From the NCBI RefSeq assembly GCF_000178855.1, contig NZ_ADVG01000001.1, positions 2,143,460 through 2,207,459 on the forward strand: a DNA stretch of 64,000 nt, written 5' to 3'. This document shows positions 35,577 through 43,213 of the stretch, in pieces. The translations under genes and the position numbers were made by a program. Each line of letters begins with the position of its first letter. Within the stretch, counting starts at the first letter, position 1. The DNA comes from Ktedonobacter racemifer DSM 44963 (GTDB lineage: Bacteria; Chloroflexota; Ktedonobacteria; Ktedonobacterales; Ktedonobacteraceae). Under the pieces are notes generated by a model, which was not told the origin of the DNA, did no database searches, and worked only from the letters and a program-made list of their open reading frames with translations.

Positions 35577-36439
35577 AAGATGTGCGTCATACCTACCTGC
35601 GCGATACGCCCTTCGCCACAGAAGCTCTGCGTGGTCTATCGCTCACTATTCCAGAACACCAGATTACCGCCCTGGTGGGACCAACCCGCTCCGGCAAATC
35701 AACTGTGGTCGATATCCTGGCTGGACTGATTAAAGCCACGCCAGGGACGCTCTTCTTTCAGGGAGAAGATGTGATGGCCCCATCCTTTGACCGCGAACGC
35801 CTGCGCACCTCAGTTGGCGTCGTTTTTCAGTCTCCCGAGTCACAAATCTTTGAGGAGACGGTGGGTAAGGATGTCTCCTTCGGCCCATTACGGAAGGGAG
35901 CCTCTTTCGCCGAGTCGCGGCGGCTGGTGCAAACAGCGTTAGAGGATGTTGGGCTGCCCTATGAAGACTTTCGCACACGCTATACCTACGCCCTGAGTGG
36001 AGGCGAGAAACGGCGCGTCGCCATCGCCGGTGTTCTCGCCCTCCAGCCCGCTGTGATTATCTTTGATGAACCGATGGCGGGACTCGATCCGCGTGGACGG
36101 CGAGAGTTGCTGGCCCTCATTGAACACTTGAAACAGACCCAGCAGATGACGATTATCTATGCCTCTAGCAGCCTGGAAGAGGTCGTGGGTCTGGCAGACA
36201 CCATTCATGTGCTGGAGCGGGGACAACTCGCCTTTTCAGGCGCACCACGCGAGATCCTCGCGCGCGCCAATGAGCTTGTGAAGCTTGGAATAGAGCTGCC
36301 AGAAGCGGTCCGCATTGCCCTGGTCTTGCGCGAGCACTATCCCGAATTCCCAACCACTGTTCTTACGCTCGACGAACTGGAGGAGGCCATAGTGCAGCAT
36401 GAGGAGCTTAGAATACGTAGTGGAAGGCAACAACCATGA
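35552..36439 (+). CDS. ecfA2: ECF transporter ATPase, second subunit (EcfA2-type)
   Basis: A 295-residue ABC ATPase paired with the previous gene. Walker A is GPTRSGKST (43-51; Thr-Arg in place of the usual Asn-Gly), the signature is intact (LSGGEKRRVAIAG), and Walker B/D-loop is VIIFDEPMAGLD. The H-loop His is replaced: the segment reads IIYASSSLEEV, placing Ser206 at the His position. So this subunit's own pocket is atypical while its signature is canonical. Start and stop overlap both neighbours (25 nt and 4 nt), which implies tight coupling. Confidence 0.9.
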   Translation: MLFELFELKDVRHTYLRDTPFATEALRGLSLTIPEHQITALVGPTRSGKSTVVDILAGLIKATPGTLFFQGEDVMAPSFDRERLRTSVGVVFQSPESQIFEETVGKDVSFGPLRKGASFAESRRLVQTALEDVGLPYEDFRTRYTYALSGGEKRRVAIAGVLALQPAVIIFDEPMAGLDPRGRRELLALIEHLKQTQQMTIIYASSSLEEVVGLADTIHVLERGQLAFSGAPREILARANELVKLGIELPEAVRIALVLREHYPEFPTTVLTLDELEEAIVQHEELRIRSGRQQP

Positions 36440-37263
36440 TTGAAATCTCACGCACAATCACCTTTGGTCAATTCATCAATAACCACTCGCCTCTGACGCG
36501 TATGGATCCGCGTGGCAAGCTCCTATGCCTCATTCTACTTATTATCGTTACCTCGCTCATCAAGAGCTTTATAGCCTTCGCGGCCCTCTTGCTGTTCTGC
36601 ATTCTAATACAGATTCTCTCGCGCATCTCTACACGCTATGTGCTGCGCGGCTTCCGCCCCTTCCTGGGCTTCCTGGCCTTTATTTTCGTACTCCAGGTAC
36701 TCTTCTACACGGGCCAGCAACAGACAATATACTGGCATTGGGGGATGCTGAGCATCTCGCTTGAGGGCCTGCATACAAGCATCCTGGTCATTCTGCGCGT
36801 GCTTTTTCTCTACTATCTCTTCTCAATGCTGCTCTTCACCACATCGCTCGTCGACCTGACCGATGGTATGGAGGCGCTTCTCTCTCCGCTCCAGCGCATA
36901 GGTATTCCCACCAATACTCTCGTGATGGTCTTTATCATCGCGCTCAAATTTGTACCCATTTTCACCGGCGAAATAGAGCGCCTGATTAAAGCCCAGGCCG
37001 CGCGTGGTGTGCGTTTTGACCAGGGTAATTTTCTGCAACGGGCACGCAAAATCGCCCCCCTGCTCGTCCCCCTCTTCCTCAGCGGCTTCAAACGAGCCGA
37101 GGCGCTCAGCACCGCCATGGAGGCACGCTGCTACGGTTTTCATCGTGGCTGGAGAAGGAGCCGACGCCGCCAGCTAACCTGGGCGCGCTTCGACCTGCTC
37201 ACCTCCCTCATAACATTACTTAGCTGCACCCTCATCTTCCTGGCCTCACAGGCCTTACCCTAA
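36436..37263 (+). CDS. ecfT: ECF transporter T component
   Basis: A 275-residue transmembrane coupling protein with about five to six helices. It carries the two T-component signatures ending in Ala-Arg-Gly, seen here as AQAARGVRF (about 190) and AMEARCYG (about 225), whose helices dock in the grooves of the ATPases. ATG overlaps the previous stop (ATGA). It is the last gene of the four-gene operon and is followed within four bases by a perfect 31-bp palindrome. Confidence 0.92.
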   Translation: MIEISRTITFGQFINNHSPLTRMDPRGKLLCLILLIIVTSLIKSFIAFAALLLFCILIQILSRISTRYVLRGFRPFLGFLAFIFVLQVLFYTGQQQTIYWHWGMLSISLEGLHTSILVILRVLFLYYLFSMLLFTTSLVDLTDGMEALLSPLQRIGIPTNTLVMVFIIALKFVPIFTGEIERLIKAQAARGVRFDQGNFLQRARKIAPLLVPLFLSGFKRAEALSTAMEARCYGFHRGWRRSRRRQLTWARFDLLTSLITLLSCTLIFLASQALP

Positions 37264-37327
37264 AAGACAGATGGTATGTCCAGGGGGCAGGCTGAGCCTG
37301 CCCCCTGGACATACCATCTGTCTTTTA
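37261..37327. repeat. Perfect palindrome at the end of the ECF operon (element 5, no header)
   Basis: Arms 37261-37292 and 37296-37327 (32 bp) with loop TGA; its first base is the first base of the ecfT stop codon. It probably works as the operon's terminator, since T-rich sequence is at the 3' arm end. It is like the header-linked palindromes in arm length and three-base loop, but no header adjoins. Confidence 0.8.
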
Positions 37328-37379
37328 TCCAATTCTCCTTCTCCTCTAACACCGACCTCTGCCCGTTGCGCAAGCCTTC

Positions 37380-37466
37380 GGGGTAAGGGATGTGTGCGTG
37401 GAAAACGGCAAAGCCGTTTTCCACGCACACATCCCTTACCCCTGAGCGCCGCAGGCACGAAGCGAG
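37380..37466 (-). repeat. Header-palindrome element 6 (inverted orientation)
   Basis: Palindrome arms 37380-37409 and 37413-37442 (30 bp, perfect) with loop AAA. The header lies on the high-coordinate side as its reverse complement (about 37441-37466, core GCGCC-GCA-GGC). Its inner sequence shares TGTGTGCGTGGA and AACGGC with element 8 (46009-46061), so these two have a common origin. Confidence 0.8.
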
Positions 37467-37541
37467 AAAGAATATGATATGCTGTAGCCAGCACTTCTTA
37501 TGATATGCAAATAAAGAGAAAAAGAGGATGTAGAAGCCTGC

Positions 37542-38189
37542 ATGGCCAGCCGCATTTATCCCAACCTCCCCACCACACGCCTGCTCATTGTTCGTCATGG
37601 ACAGACAAGCGCCAGTCGCGATGAGGTTTGTTGTGGGACCACCGAACTCCCCCTGACCGATACAGGTCTGCTCCAGGCTAGAGCGCTGGCCGAGAGCTTG
37701 CGAGACGAAACCATCGACGCCATCTATTGTAGCCCGCAGCAACGCGCACAGCAGACCGCCATTCCCAGCGCCAACCTGCTCAACCTGCCAATCCAGACAC
37801 GGCTCGCCCTGCGCGAGATGGATTTTGGCCGCTGGGAAAACCTTCCACGTGAACAGCTGAAACAGCACTACCCGGCGGAACTTGTGGCCTGGGATCGAGG
37901 CTCCTGGATGGTCAATCCGCCTGGCGGCGAGACACAGCAGGCCGTCCTGGCCCGTACCGTCCCCTGCTTGACCGAACTCCTGCTGAAGCATAGCGGGCAG
38001 ACGCTACTTCTCGTATCGCATAAAACGGCCATTCGCCTGCTTGTAGGCCATCTCCTGGAGATGTCCCTCTCGGCCAGTCGCCGCCTCAGCGTCAATAACG
38101 CCAGCCTGACCGAACTCCATATCACGGGTGACTCCGTCCACCTGGCGCGCTATAACGAAACCAGCCATCTCCGCCAGTTGAATAGCTGA
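37542..38189 (+). CDS. Histidine phosphatase family protein
   Basis: A 215-residue phosphoglycerate mutase-like phosphatase. The phosphohistidine motif is RHGQTSAS with H19; other landmarks are the acid segment LREMDFGRWEN and the second catalytic His in VSHKTAIRLLVGHLL. It resembles alpha-ribazole phosphatase (CobC) and generic phosphatases alike; MetH needs cobalamin, but no cobalamin-synthesis gene is nearby, so I give no symbol. Start at 37542 follows an AGAGGA about 13 nt upstream. It converges with menA on a shared terminator. Confidence 0.85.
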   Translation: MASRIYPNLPTTRLLIVRHGQTSASRDEVCCGTTELPLTDTGLLQARALAESLRDETIDAIYCSPQQRAQQTAIPSANLLNLPIQTRLALREMDFGRWENLPREQLKQHYPAELVAWDRGSWMVNPPGGETQQAVLARTVPCLTELLLKHSGQTLLLVSHKTAIRLLVGHLLEMSLSASRRLSVNNASLTELHITGDSVHLARYNETSHLRQLNS

Positions 38190-38194
38190 GTAAA

Positions 38195-38237
38195 AAAAGG
38201 GAGGTGCAGGAGGGAGACCCTCCTGCACCTCCCTTTT
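38195..38237. terminator. Bidirectional terminator between the phosphatase and menA genes
   Basis: Perfect 20-bp arms (38195-38214, 38218-38237), loop AGA, with an A-run on one side and a T-run on the other, so it can work in both directions. Confidence 0.88.
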
Positions 38238-38247
38238 CGTCTTAGCG

Positions 38248-39189
38248 TTAGATCCTACCCGTGATCAATGTGGCGAGCAGAATCCCCAGGGTCAGCACAA
38301 CCCCAAATTGCAGATTCAACATCGCAGTCCGCTTGATTCCTAGCATAAAGGCCTTGCGGTCCGTTGCTTGTAAGACCGAGCGTACATTGCTGAAAGCCAG
38401 TGGGAAGGTGACCAATACAATAAGGCTGGTGATAGGCAGCAGACCAACCAGCACAAACAGGGCTGTGGCCACATAGCTCCCCATAAGCAAGGTGGCATGA
38501 TAACGCTTCCCAAACTTTAGACCAAAACGCACTGGAAGCGTCTTCTTGTTGACCGCCAGGTCGTCCTGGTAATCACGCACATTATTCATATTCATGATGG
38601 CCATGATCAGGAAACCAACAGGGATGCTGGCGGCAAAGGCTTGCCAGGACCAGTGCTGAATCTGGACATAGTAGGCACCCCAGGTCATCAAGAGGCCCAT
38701 GGCGATATAAACCATGATATCGCCCAGGCCGCGACTGGCTAACTTGAAGGGGCGGGCGCTATAGAAGTACGCGATTAAGAGGCCAGTCAGACCAAAGAGG
38801 AGGATCTCCGGGCCGACCAGAAACACGAGCAGAATCCCCAGGAGGGCCGCGATGACAAAGCAGCCGATAGCACCGCCCAGCACCTGACCAGCGCTCATCT
38901 CGTTACGGAAGATCACAGTCGAAGCCCCCAGAGACCCCTCATGATCCAACCCATAGGCATAATCAAAGTATTCGTTAAAGTAGTTCGTGCCAATCTGCAA
39001 GAAGAGGCAGGAGACAAAAGTTGTCAGGAAGATGAGGGGATGAAAGGTCCGCTCATATCCAGCAATAGCCGTCCCAACAAGCAGTGGGCTTACCGTCGCC
39101 ACCAGGGTAAAGAGGCGCGCAGTCTTTAACCAGTATTTCCAGCCGGGCTGTTTGCTCCCTACAGCTGGTTGAACAATATTTTCACTCAT
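38248..39189 (-). CDS. menA: 1,4-dihydroxy-2-naphthoate polyprenyltransferase (UbiA superfamily)
   Basis: A 313-residue membrane prenyltransferase. The first Asp-rich motif is NYFNEYFDYAYGLD (residues about 88-101) and the second is NMNNVRDYQDDLAVNKKTLPVRFG, the MenA form. Eight to nine hydrophobic helices follow the family pattern. It attaches a polyprenyl chain to DHNA in menaquinone synthesis, so the organism probably uses menaquinone, the quinone fitting the cydAB and EtfD-like genes in this window. Other men genes are not here. Confusion with other UbiA enzymes is possible but the motif set favours MenA. Confidence 0.88.
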   Translation of the reverse strand: MSENIVQPAVGSKQPGWKYWLKTARLFTLVATVSPLLVGTAIAGYERTFHPLIFLTTFVSCLFLQIGTNYFNEYFDYAYGLDHEGSLGASTVIFRNEMSAGQVLGGAIGCFVIAALLGILLVFLVGPEILLFGLTGLLIAYFYSARPFKLASRGLGDIMVYIAMGLLMTWGAYYVQIQHWSWQAFAASIPVGFLIMAIMNMNNVRDYQDDLAVNKKTLPVRFGLKFGKRYHATLLMGSYVATALFVLVGLLPITSLIVLVTFPLAFSNVRSVLQATDRKAFMLGIKRTAMLNLQFGVVLTLGILLATLITGRI

Positions 39190-39506
39190 AGTGCCGTTTT
39201 AACCCGTTCTGTATCTTTGTTTGGATGGTCACAGTGGGCAATACACCCTCTATGTGGACCGATAGATACAAGCCTGAGGAGGCTAGATCTATATCATGCC
39301 TTTGTTGAATATCTCTATACTAAAGATAGTAACTCTTACACGAGCTGAAGTCAAAGGCTTTGTGTGCATACAGTGGTACAGGCAAAGCCTGGCGATAAGA
39401 CACAAGCGCGGAGAGGAAGCATCATGAGGCAAACGCTTCACCATTGTCTCCTTCTCTCATACTGATGTTATCGACAGACAGAGATTCAAGAAAGGGAGAT
39501 TCAGCA
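39190..39506. other. Intergenic region upstream of menA and a small membrane gene
   Basis: 317 nt with no supported gene; it should contain divergent promoters. A loose inverted pair, AAAGGCTTTG near 39353 and CAAAGCCTGG near 39383, is the only structure seen. Confidence 0.4.
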
Positions 39507-39764
39507 ATGGCAGATATAGATTTTGGCACTTCACACGAGAAACACACCATTAAGAGCGTTCCTAAGGAAGCCCATGATCAATACTTTCGCGTCACAGACC
39601 AGGTCTCGGAAGAGGTCTGGTACTGGGCCGCGCTCATCTCTATTGTAGCTTCGGCGTTTCTGTTTTCTACCAAGAAGCGTGATTGGAGCCTCTTTGTTGG
39701 TCAATGGCCCCCTACGTTCTTGCTCTTCGGCCTGTTCCATAAACTCCTGAAGCCTTCACACTAG
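39507..39764 (+). CDS. Small single/two-pass membrane protein, unknown
   Basis: An 85-residue protein with a polar N-terminal half (MADIDFGTSHEKHTIKSVPK) and hydrophobic segments at about 41-58 and 66-80. Not recognised. AAGGGAG precedes ATG at 39507; an open frame back to 39444 has no ribosome site. A terminator-like hairpin follows, so it is probably monocistronic. Confidence 0.65.
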   Translation: MADIDFGTSHEKHTIKSVPKEAHDQYFRVTDQVSEEVWYWAALISIVASAFLFSTKKRDWSLFVGQWPPTFLLFGLFHKLLKPSH

Positions 39765-39782
39765 AAGCTTCGTGTAAGTACT

Positions 39783-39826
39783 GGGTCCGTTTTGTCTTCC
39801 ACATGAATAGAGCAAACGGACCCTTT
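39783..39826 (+). terminator. Intrinsic terminator after the small membrane gene
   Basis: GGGTCCGTTT (39783-39792) pairs with AAACGGACCC (39814-39823); a short T-run follows. The loop is long (21 nt), so strength is uncertain. Confidence 0.55.
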
Positions 39827-39866
39827 CTCCACGTTATTCGAGAGCACCACAGCGAGGAGGAGGCGC

Positions 39867-40382
39867 ATGCAAAACCCAACAAATATCAGAAAATGGACGG
39901 AGTTAAAGGGCATAGCGGCAGTCTCTCTGGATACAGGCAAGAAAGTGGGAACCATAGAAGATTTTTACTTCGAGCCACAGACGAGCGCTATTTACGCTTT
40001 CCAGGTAAAGACTGGCCTGTTTGGACATCACGCGCTTCCTCTCGCGCATATCAAGGCCATTGGTGTCGATGCCATTACCTTTGACAGCGAGAAGAGCCTG
40101 GCCAAAGAAGAGAAGGGCAGCCACCTGGCAACCCTACCCCTGGCAAGCGTCCTGAACCAGTATCGCGTCCTGAGCGAAGGCGGCACCGTTGTGGGAACCA
40201 TCGGCAATATCCTACTGGATGTTGTCGACCCAACACAGGTGCGCCTGGCCGGTTTTGAACTGGCCGGTGGCCTACGCGAGAAACTCAGCGGGCACCATCA
40301 CATGTTTGGGGCCAATCAGGTGGCCAGCTATGGACATGATGTCATCGTTATTCCCGATGCCGTCGCCCAAACGTTTCAATAA
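39867..40382 (+). CDS. PRC-barrel domain protein
   Basis: A 171-residue protein with two PRC-barrel-like halves: GIAAVSLDTGKKVGTIEDFYFEPQ (from about residue 14) and GGTVVGTIGNILLDVVDP (from about 105), each opening with the family's glycine-rich beta turn. PRC-barrels bind protein or RNA surfaces and occur in photosynthetic reaction-centre H subunits and RimM. Function here unknown. GAGGAGG precedes ATG. A tnpB element was inserted about 24 nt downstream of its stop codon. Confidence 0.8.
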   Translation: MQNPTNIRKWTELKGIAAVSLDTGKKVGTIEDFYFEPQTSAIYAFQVKTGLFGHHALPLAHIKAIGVDAITFDSEKSLAKEEKGSHLATLPLASVLNQYRVLSEGGTVVGTIGNILLDVVDPTQVRLAGFELAGGLREKLSGHHHMFGANQVASYGHDVIVIPDAVAQTFQ

Positions 40383-40405
40383 GCCTCTCGCCACTACGTG
40401 GTTTA

Positions 40406-40560
40406 GTGACTTCTCCGCATGGTCTAAAGACCAGCGGCTTCTCGTAAGTACCCTTTCTCCTTACGAGCTACATCGGTCTGCGATCTATGTCGTAGGCCGA
40501 TGGGGGCAGCCATAGTAGCCCCAACTACGTGAGGGTTCCCAAATTCCCCACGATACTTGT
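40406..40560 (-). ncRNA. Candidate omega-RNA region / right end of the second tnpB element
   Basis: On the minus strand, past the tnpB stop codon, the sequence CGAGAAGCCGC-TGGTCTTTAGACCA-TGCGGAGAAGTCAC forms a hairpin ending at 40406, the usual style of IS200/IS605 right ends. If this is the scaffold end, the guide would be the next 16-20 nt, running down from 40405 towards the PRC-barrel stop. RNA ends are not defined. Confidence 0.4.
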
Positions 40561-41629
40561 ACCTGATGTTCATAGCTCCCACCATGTCTCTGTGCCCTTT
40601 CCACTTGCAGTCTTTATTGATGCAGTGGAAGTTACGCCCTTGCACAGCTCCTTTGCGCCGTTTTCCACAGACCGGGCAGGTTTTACTGGTGGAGGACTCT
40701 TCTTGCATCTCAACCTGCATCCCTCTTCTCTCCGCCTTATAAGTGAGCTTCTGACGAATGGAACCGAAGGACCATTGATGCAATTTCTGGTTATTCTTGG
40801 AGCCAACATCTAAGCCTTGCCGGATATCACGCACATCGCCAATCGCCAAGATTTGCACCCCGTCCGTGTGAAGGGTGGAAATGAGCCTGGTGGTCGCTTT
40901 GTGCTCAATGTCTTTGATCTGGTTGGCTAGTTTCTTCAGTTGTTTCCGTTTGGACTTCACGAGTTGCTTGCGACGACGTGAGCCTGGCTTTTTCGCGTCG
41001 ATCTTCTTCTGCAGCCTTGCCAGAAGTTTGTGGCGATACTGTCGCTTGGAACGCAACAAACGCCCATTAAGGATGTAGGTCTGTTCTCCATCGTGACTGA
41101 CAGCCATATGAATTTCGCCTAAATCAATGCCAGCTATCTTGTTTCCTCCCTCTGGAACCGGCAAATAACAGGGTTCATAGGTAGCAAGCGCTTCGTATTG
41201 GGTGCCAGTCCAACGAATCACCAGCGTTTGGGGAAGGGTCCAGGCCCAATCGAGCACCAGTGGTTCATTGCCTTTGCCATTGGAAAGGATGAGCTTTCCA
41301 TCCTTCAGGCGCATCGCACTCCGCTTGTACTCGATGCGAAAGTACCACTTTCTCCGCCGTGGTGGTCGTGCTGTTGGATCGCTCTTGCGGCGTTCTCTCC
41401 ATGATTTGAGGCTGGCAAAAAACGCTTGGACGCAGGCATCAGCCGTATGAGCATGCAACAGAGGGGAGGTGTGCCAGCGCATGAGATGTTTGGGCTTTAA
41501 CCAGATGCCCTGTTTGCGAACCACGCGCCAGAAAGACACCAGGGTCGCCGTATAGACCTCGCCACACGCGTGGGCAAGCTCATCGAGTTGGGCAGTCTTG
41601 CCGATGGTGATGCGCTTGATCTGATACAC
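40424..41629 (-). CDS. tnpB: TnpB, IS200/IS605-group
   Basis: A 401-residue TnpB. RuvC-I Asp is in AGIDLGEIHMAV, the zinc finger has CPVCGKR and CINKDC, and RuvC-III Asp is in HRDMVGAMNI. The RuvC-II position reads ILAIGDVRDIRQG, with Asp where IEDLN-type proteins have Glu; a GD at this place is common in one TnpB branch as I recall it, so it need not mean loss of activity. The start is GTG at 41629, seven bases after AAAGGA; the open frame to 41767 overlaps a tnpA relic. Inserted near the PRC-barrel gene. Confidence 0.86.
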   Translation of the reverse strand: MYQIKRITIGKTAQLDELAHACGEVYTATLVSFWRVVRKQGIWLKPKHLMRWHTSPLLHAHTADACVQAFFASLKSWRERRKSDPTARPPRRRKWYFRIEYKRSAMRLKDGKLILSNGKGNEPLVLDWAWTLPQTLVIRWTGTQYEALATYEPCYLPVPEGGNKIAGIDLGEIHMAVSHDGEQTYILNGRLLRSKRQYRHKLLARLQKKIDAKKPGSRRRKQLVKSKRKQLKKLANQIKDIEHKATTRLISTLHTDGVQILAIGDVRDIRQGLDVGSKNNQKLHQWSFGSIRQKLTYKAERRGMQVEMQEESSTSKTCPVCGKRRKGAVQGRNFHCINKDCKWKGHRDMVGAMNIRYKYRGEFGNPHVVGATMAAPIGLRHRSQTDVARKEKGYLREAAGL

Positions 41630-41642
41630 GCTAGAGTCCTTT

Positions 41643-41921
41643 CTAGGCTTCAAGAGAGCGTTGAATGGTTTGCTGGCTGACCTTGCCAGCCGTTGAAGCA
41701 AAATAGCTGCGTGTCCAGAGTGAAGGAAGCTTCTGCGCAATCTGTGGAAACTCCCTCCGAAGCGCAAAAGAGGTCACCTGGTTGAAGAGGGTCTGGGTGG
41801 CAAGGAACCAGCCCGCCTGTTCGCAGCGGACGAGCACAGCTTGCTTCATGGTCTTGGTGCTGCTGAAGGGTTTCCCTGCCATGGCTCCTCTTCCTTGCTT
41901 CCTTCCTCGTGATGCCCCCAA
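41643..41921 (-). pseudogene. Relic of IS200-type tnpA transposase (C-terminal part)
   Basis: A 92-residue frame whose last 45 residues (ALRREFP...LWTRSYFASTAGKVSQQTIQRS) match the end of IS200/IS605 Y1 transposases. The first half, with the HUH motif region, is missing and replaced by unrelated sequence. It ends 14 nt before the tnpB start, the normal tnpA-tnpB order. So the element once had its own transposase. Confidence 0.65.
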
Positions 41922-42115
41922 TGGGGTTGGGGCTGCTTCCTGTGCTCACGGCAACGGAAACAGCTCTCAGTCTGATGAGGTTCGGGGAGAGTATACCACA
42001 AGTAGAACAGAAGTTCAACCCATTCGGGGGGCAGCCAGCCGGCAAGGGCTCAAGCCCGCGAGAAACCCGCCTCACCGCTGGGGCTCGAAGCCCCGCGGCT
42101 TGCGGCGGGTTCTTT

Positions 42116-42180
42116 GTCAGTGTAAGGGTTATAGTAACCGGATGGCTTTGCCATCCGGTTACTATAACCCTTACACTGAC
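42116..42180. repeat. Perfect palindrome at the cydB end (element 7)
   Basis: Arms 42116-42146 and 42150-42180 (31 bp), loop TTT. It overlaps the cydB stop codon (42171-42173). On its left is a GC-rich mini-hairpin (CCCGCGGC-TTGCGGCGGG, near 42091-42109) not identical to the header. A T5 run follows on the plus strand, whereas the gene it overlaps is on the minus strand. Confidence 0.75.
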
Positions 42181-43211
42181 TTTTTATCTTCACGCCGGAT
42201 ACCTGGAGCAGGATAGGGCAGTTTGAAGACCGAGAAGAGGTAGTAGAGCGAGGGAACAACGAGCACCATTCCCACGAGCACACAGATCAGAGCCACCTCA
42301 ATCACGTAAGCCTCGTTGGACGAGCCATCAATGGTGTAGTGCGGTGGTAGAATATACGGATACTGTGACAGACCCCATGAACTCAACAGAAAAGCCGTCT
42401 CAGTAATCATGAGCACACGCGCGATTCGATAGTGACGGAAGAAGAGCGCGCCTGCGGTTCCCAGCCCAATGAGCATCGTCACGATGACTACCGGCCATGC
42501 GCGCATAAGCATACCATTCCACAGCAAGGGAGCATATACAGTAGACAACGCCAGTCCCAGGGCGCCGAGAACCGCCGTAATCGCGCCTGCAATCAAGGCA
42601 CTATTTCGATAGAAGCTGGTCAACTCATCATCATGGGCTGAATCGGCCTCAACGGACAGGTAGACCGCGGCCAGCGTCGAGCAGAGGGCTATCGCCATCA
42701 AGCCAATGACTAGCGCGAAAGGGCTCAACCACGAAGCCATATAGGTGGCATCCGGCTTCCCGGATGCTGGCAATAGTTTCCCGCTCGCGACCGCGGCGGC
42801 GCTTAGTCCCAGGGTAAATGGTGTGAGCAGGCTTGCCACACTAAAGACCGTCTCCCAGCCGCTGGCAAACGTGCCTTCGGCATCCGTCGCGTAGTAGCGA
42901 TAGATAAAGGCGGCTCCTCGCAAGACAATACCAATCAGCGCGATGGTAAGTGGAAGAAAGAGCGCGATGCACAGGGCCGCAAAGGCGCTTGGGAAGATGG
43001 TAAACAGTCCCACAATCAGGAAAATGAGCCAGACATGGTTGGCTTCCCAGACAGGACCCAGCGCGTGATGAATAAGCTCGCGCTGCCTCTGCCTGCTGCG
43101 GCCAAAGGCAACGAGATTCCACACGCCCGCGCCAAAGTCGGCTCCCCCCAGCACCGCGTAAGTAATCAAGGCCCACCAGAGCACAATCAATGCCGCTAAC
43201 GCTATATCCAT
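42171..43211 (-). CDS. cydB: Cytochrome bd quinol oxidase subunit II
   Basis: A 346-residue membrane protein with eight to nine helices, beginning MDIALAALIVLWWALITYAVLGGADFGAG, the invariant start of CydB; it also has GPVWEANHVWLIF and GAAFIYRYY. It forms the bd oxidase with CydA. The start at 43211 follows cydA by two bases; the longer frame up to 43406 only re-reads cydA sequence. Its last codons fall in a perfect palindrome. Confidence 0.95.
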   Translation of the reverse strand: MDIALAALIVLWWALITYAVLGGADFGAGVWNLVAFGRSRQRQRELIHHALGPVWEANHVWLIFLIVGLFTIFPSAFAALCIALFLPLTIALIGIVLRGAAFIYRYYATDAEGTFASGWETVFSVASLLTPFTLGLSAAAVASGKLLPASGKPDATYMASWLSPFALVIGLMAIALCSTLAAVYLSVEADSAHDDELTSFYRNSALIAGAITAVLGALGLALSTVYAPLLWNGMLMRAWPVVIVTMLIGLGTAGALFFRHYRIARVLMITETAFLLSSWGLSQYPYILPPHYTIDGSSNEAYVIEVALICVLVGMVLVVPSLYYLFSVFKLPYPAPGIRREDKKSV

Positions 43212-43213
43212 AC

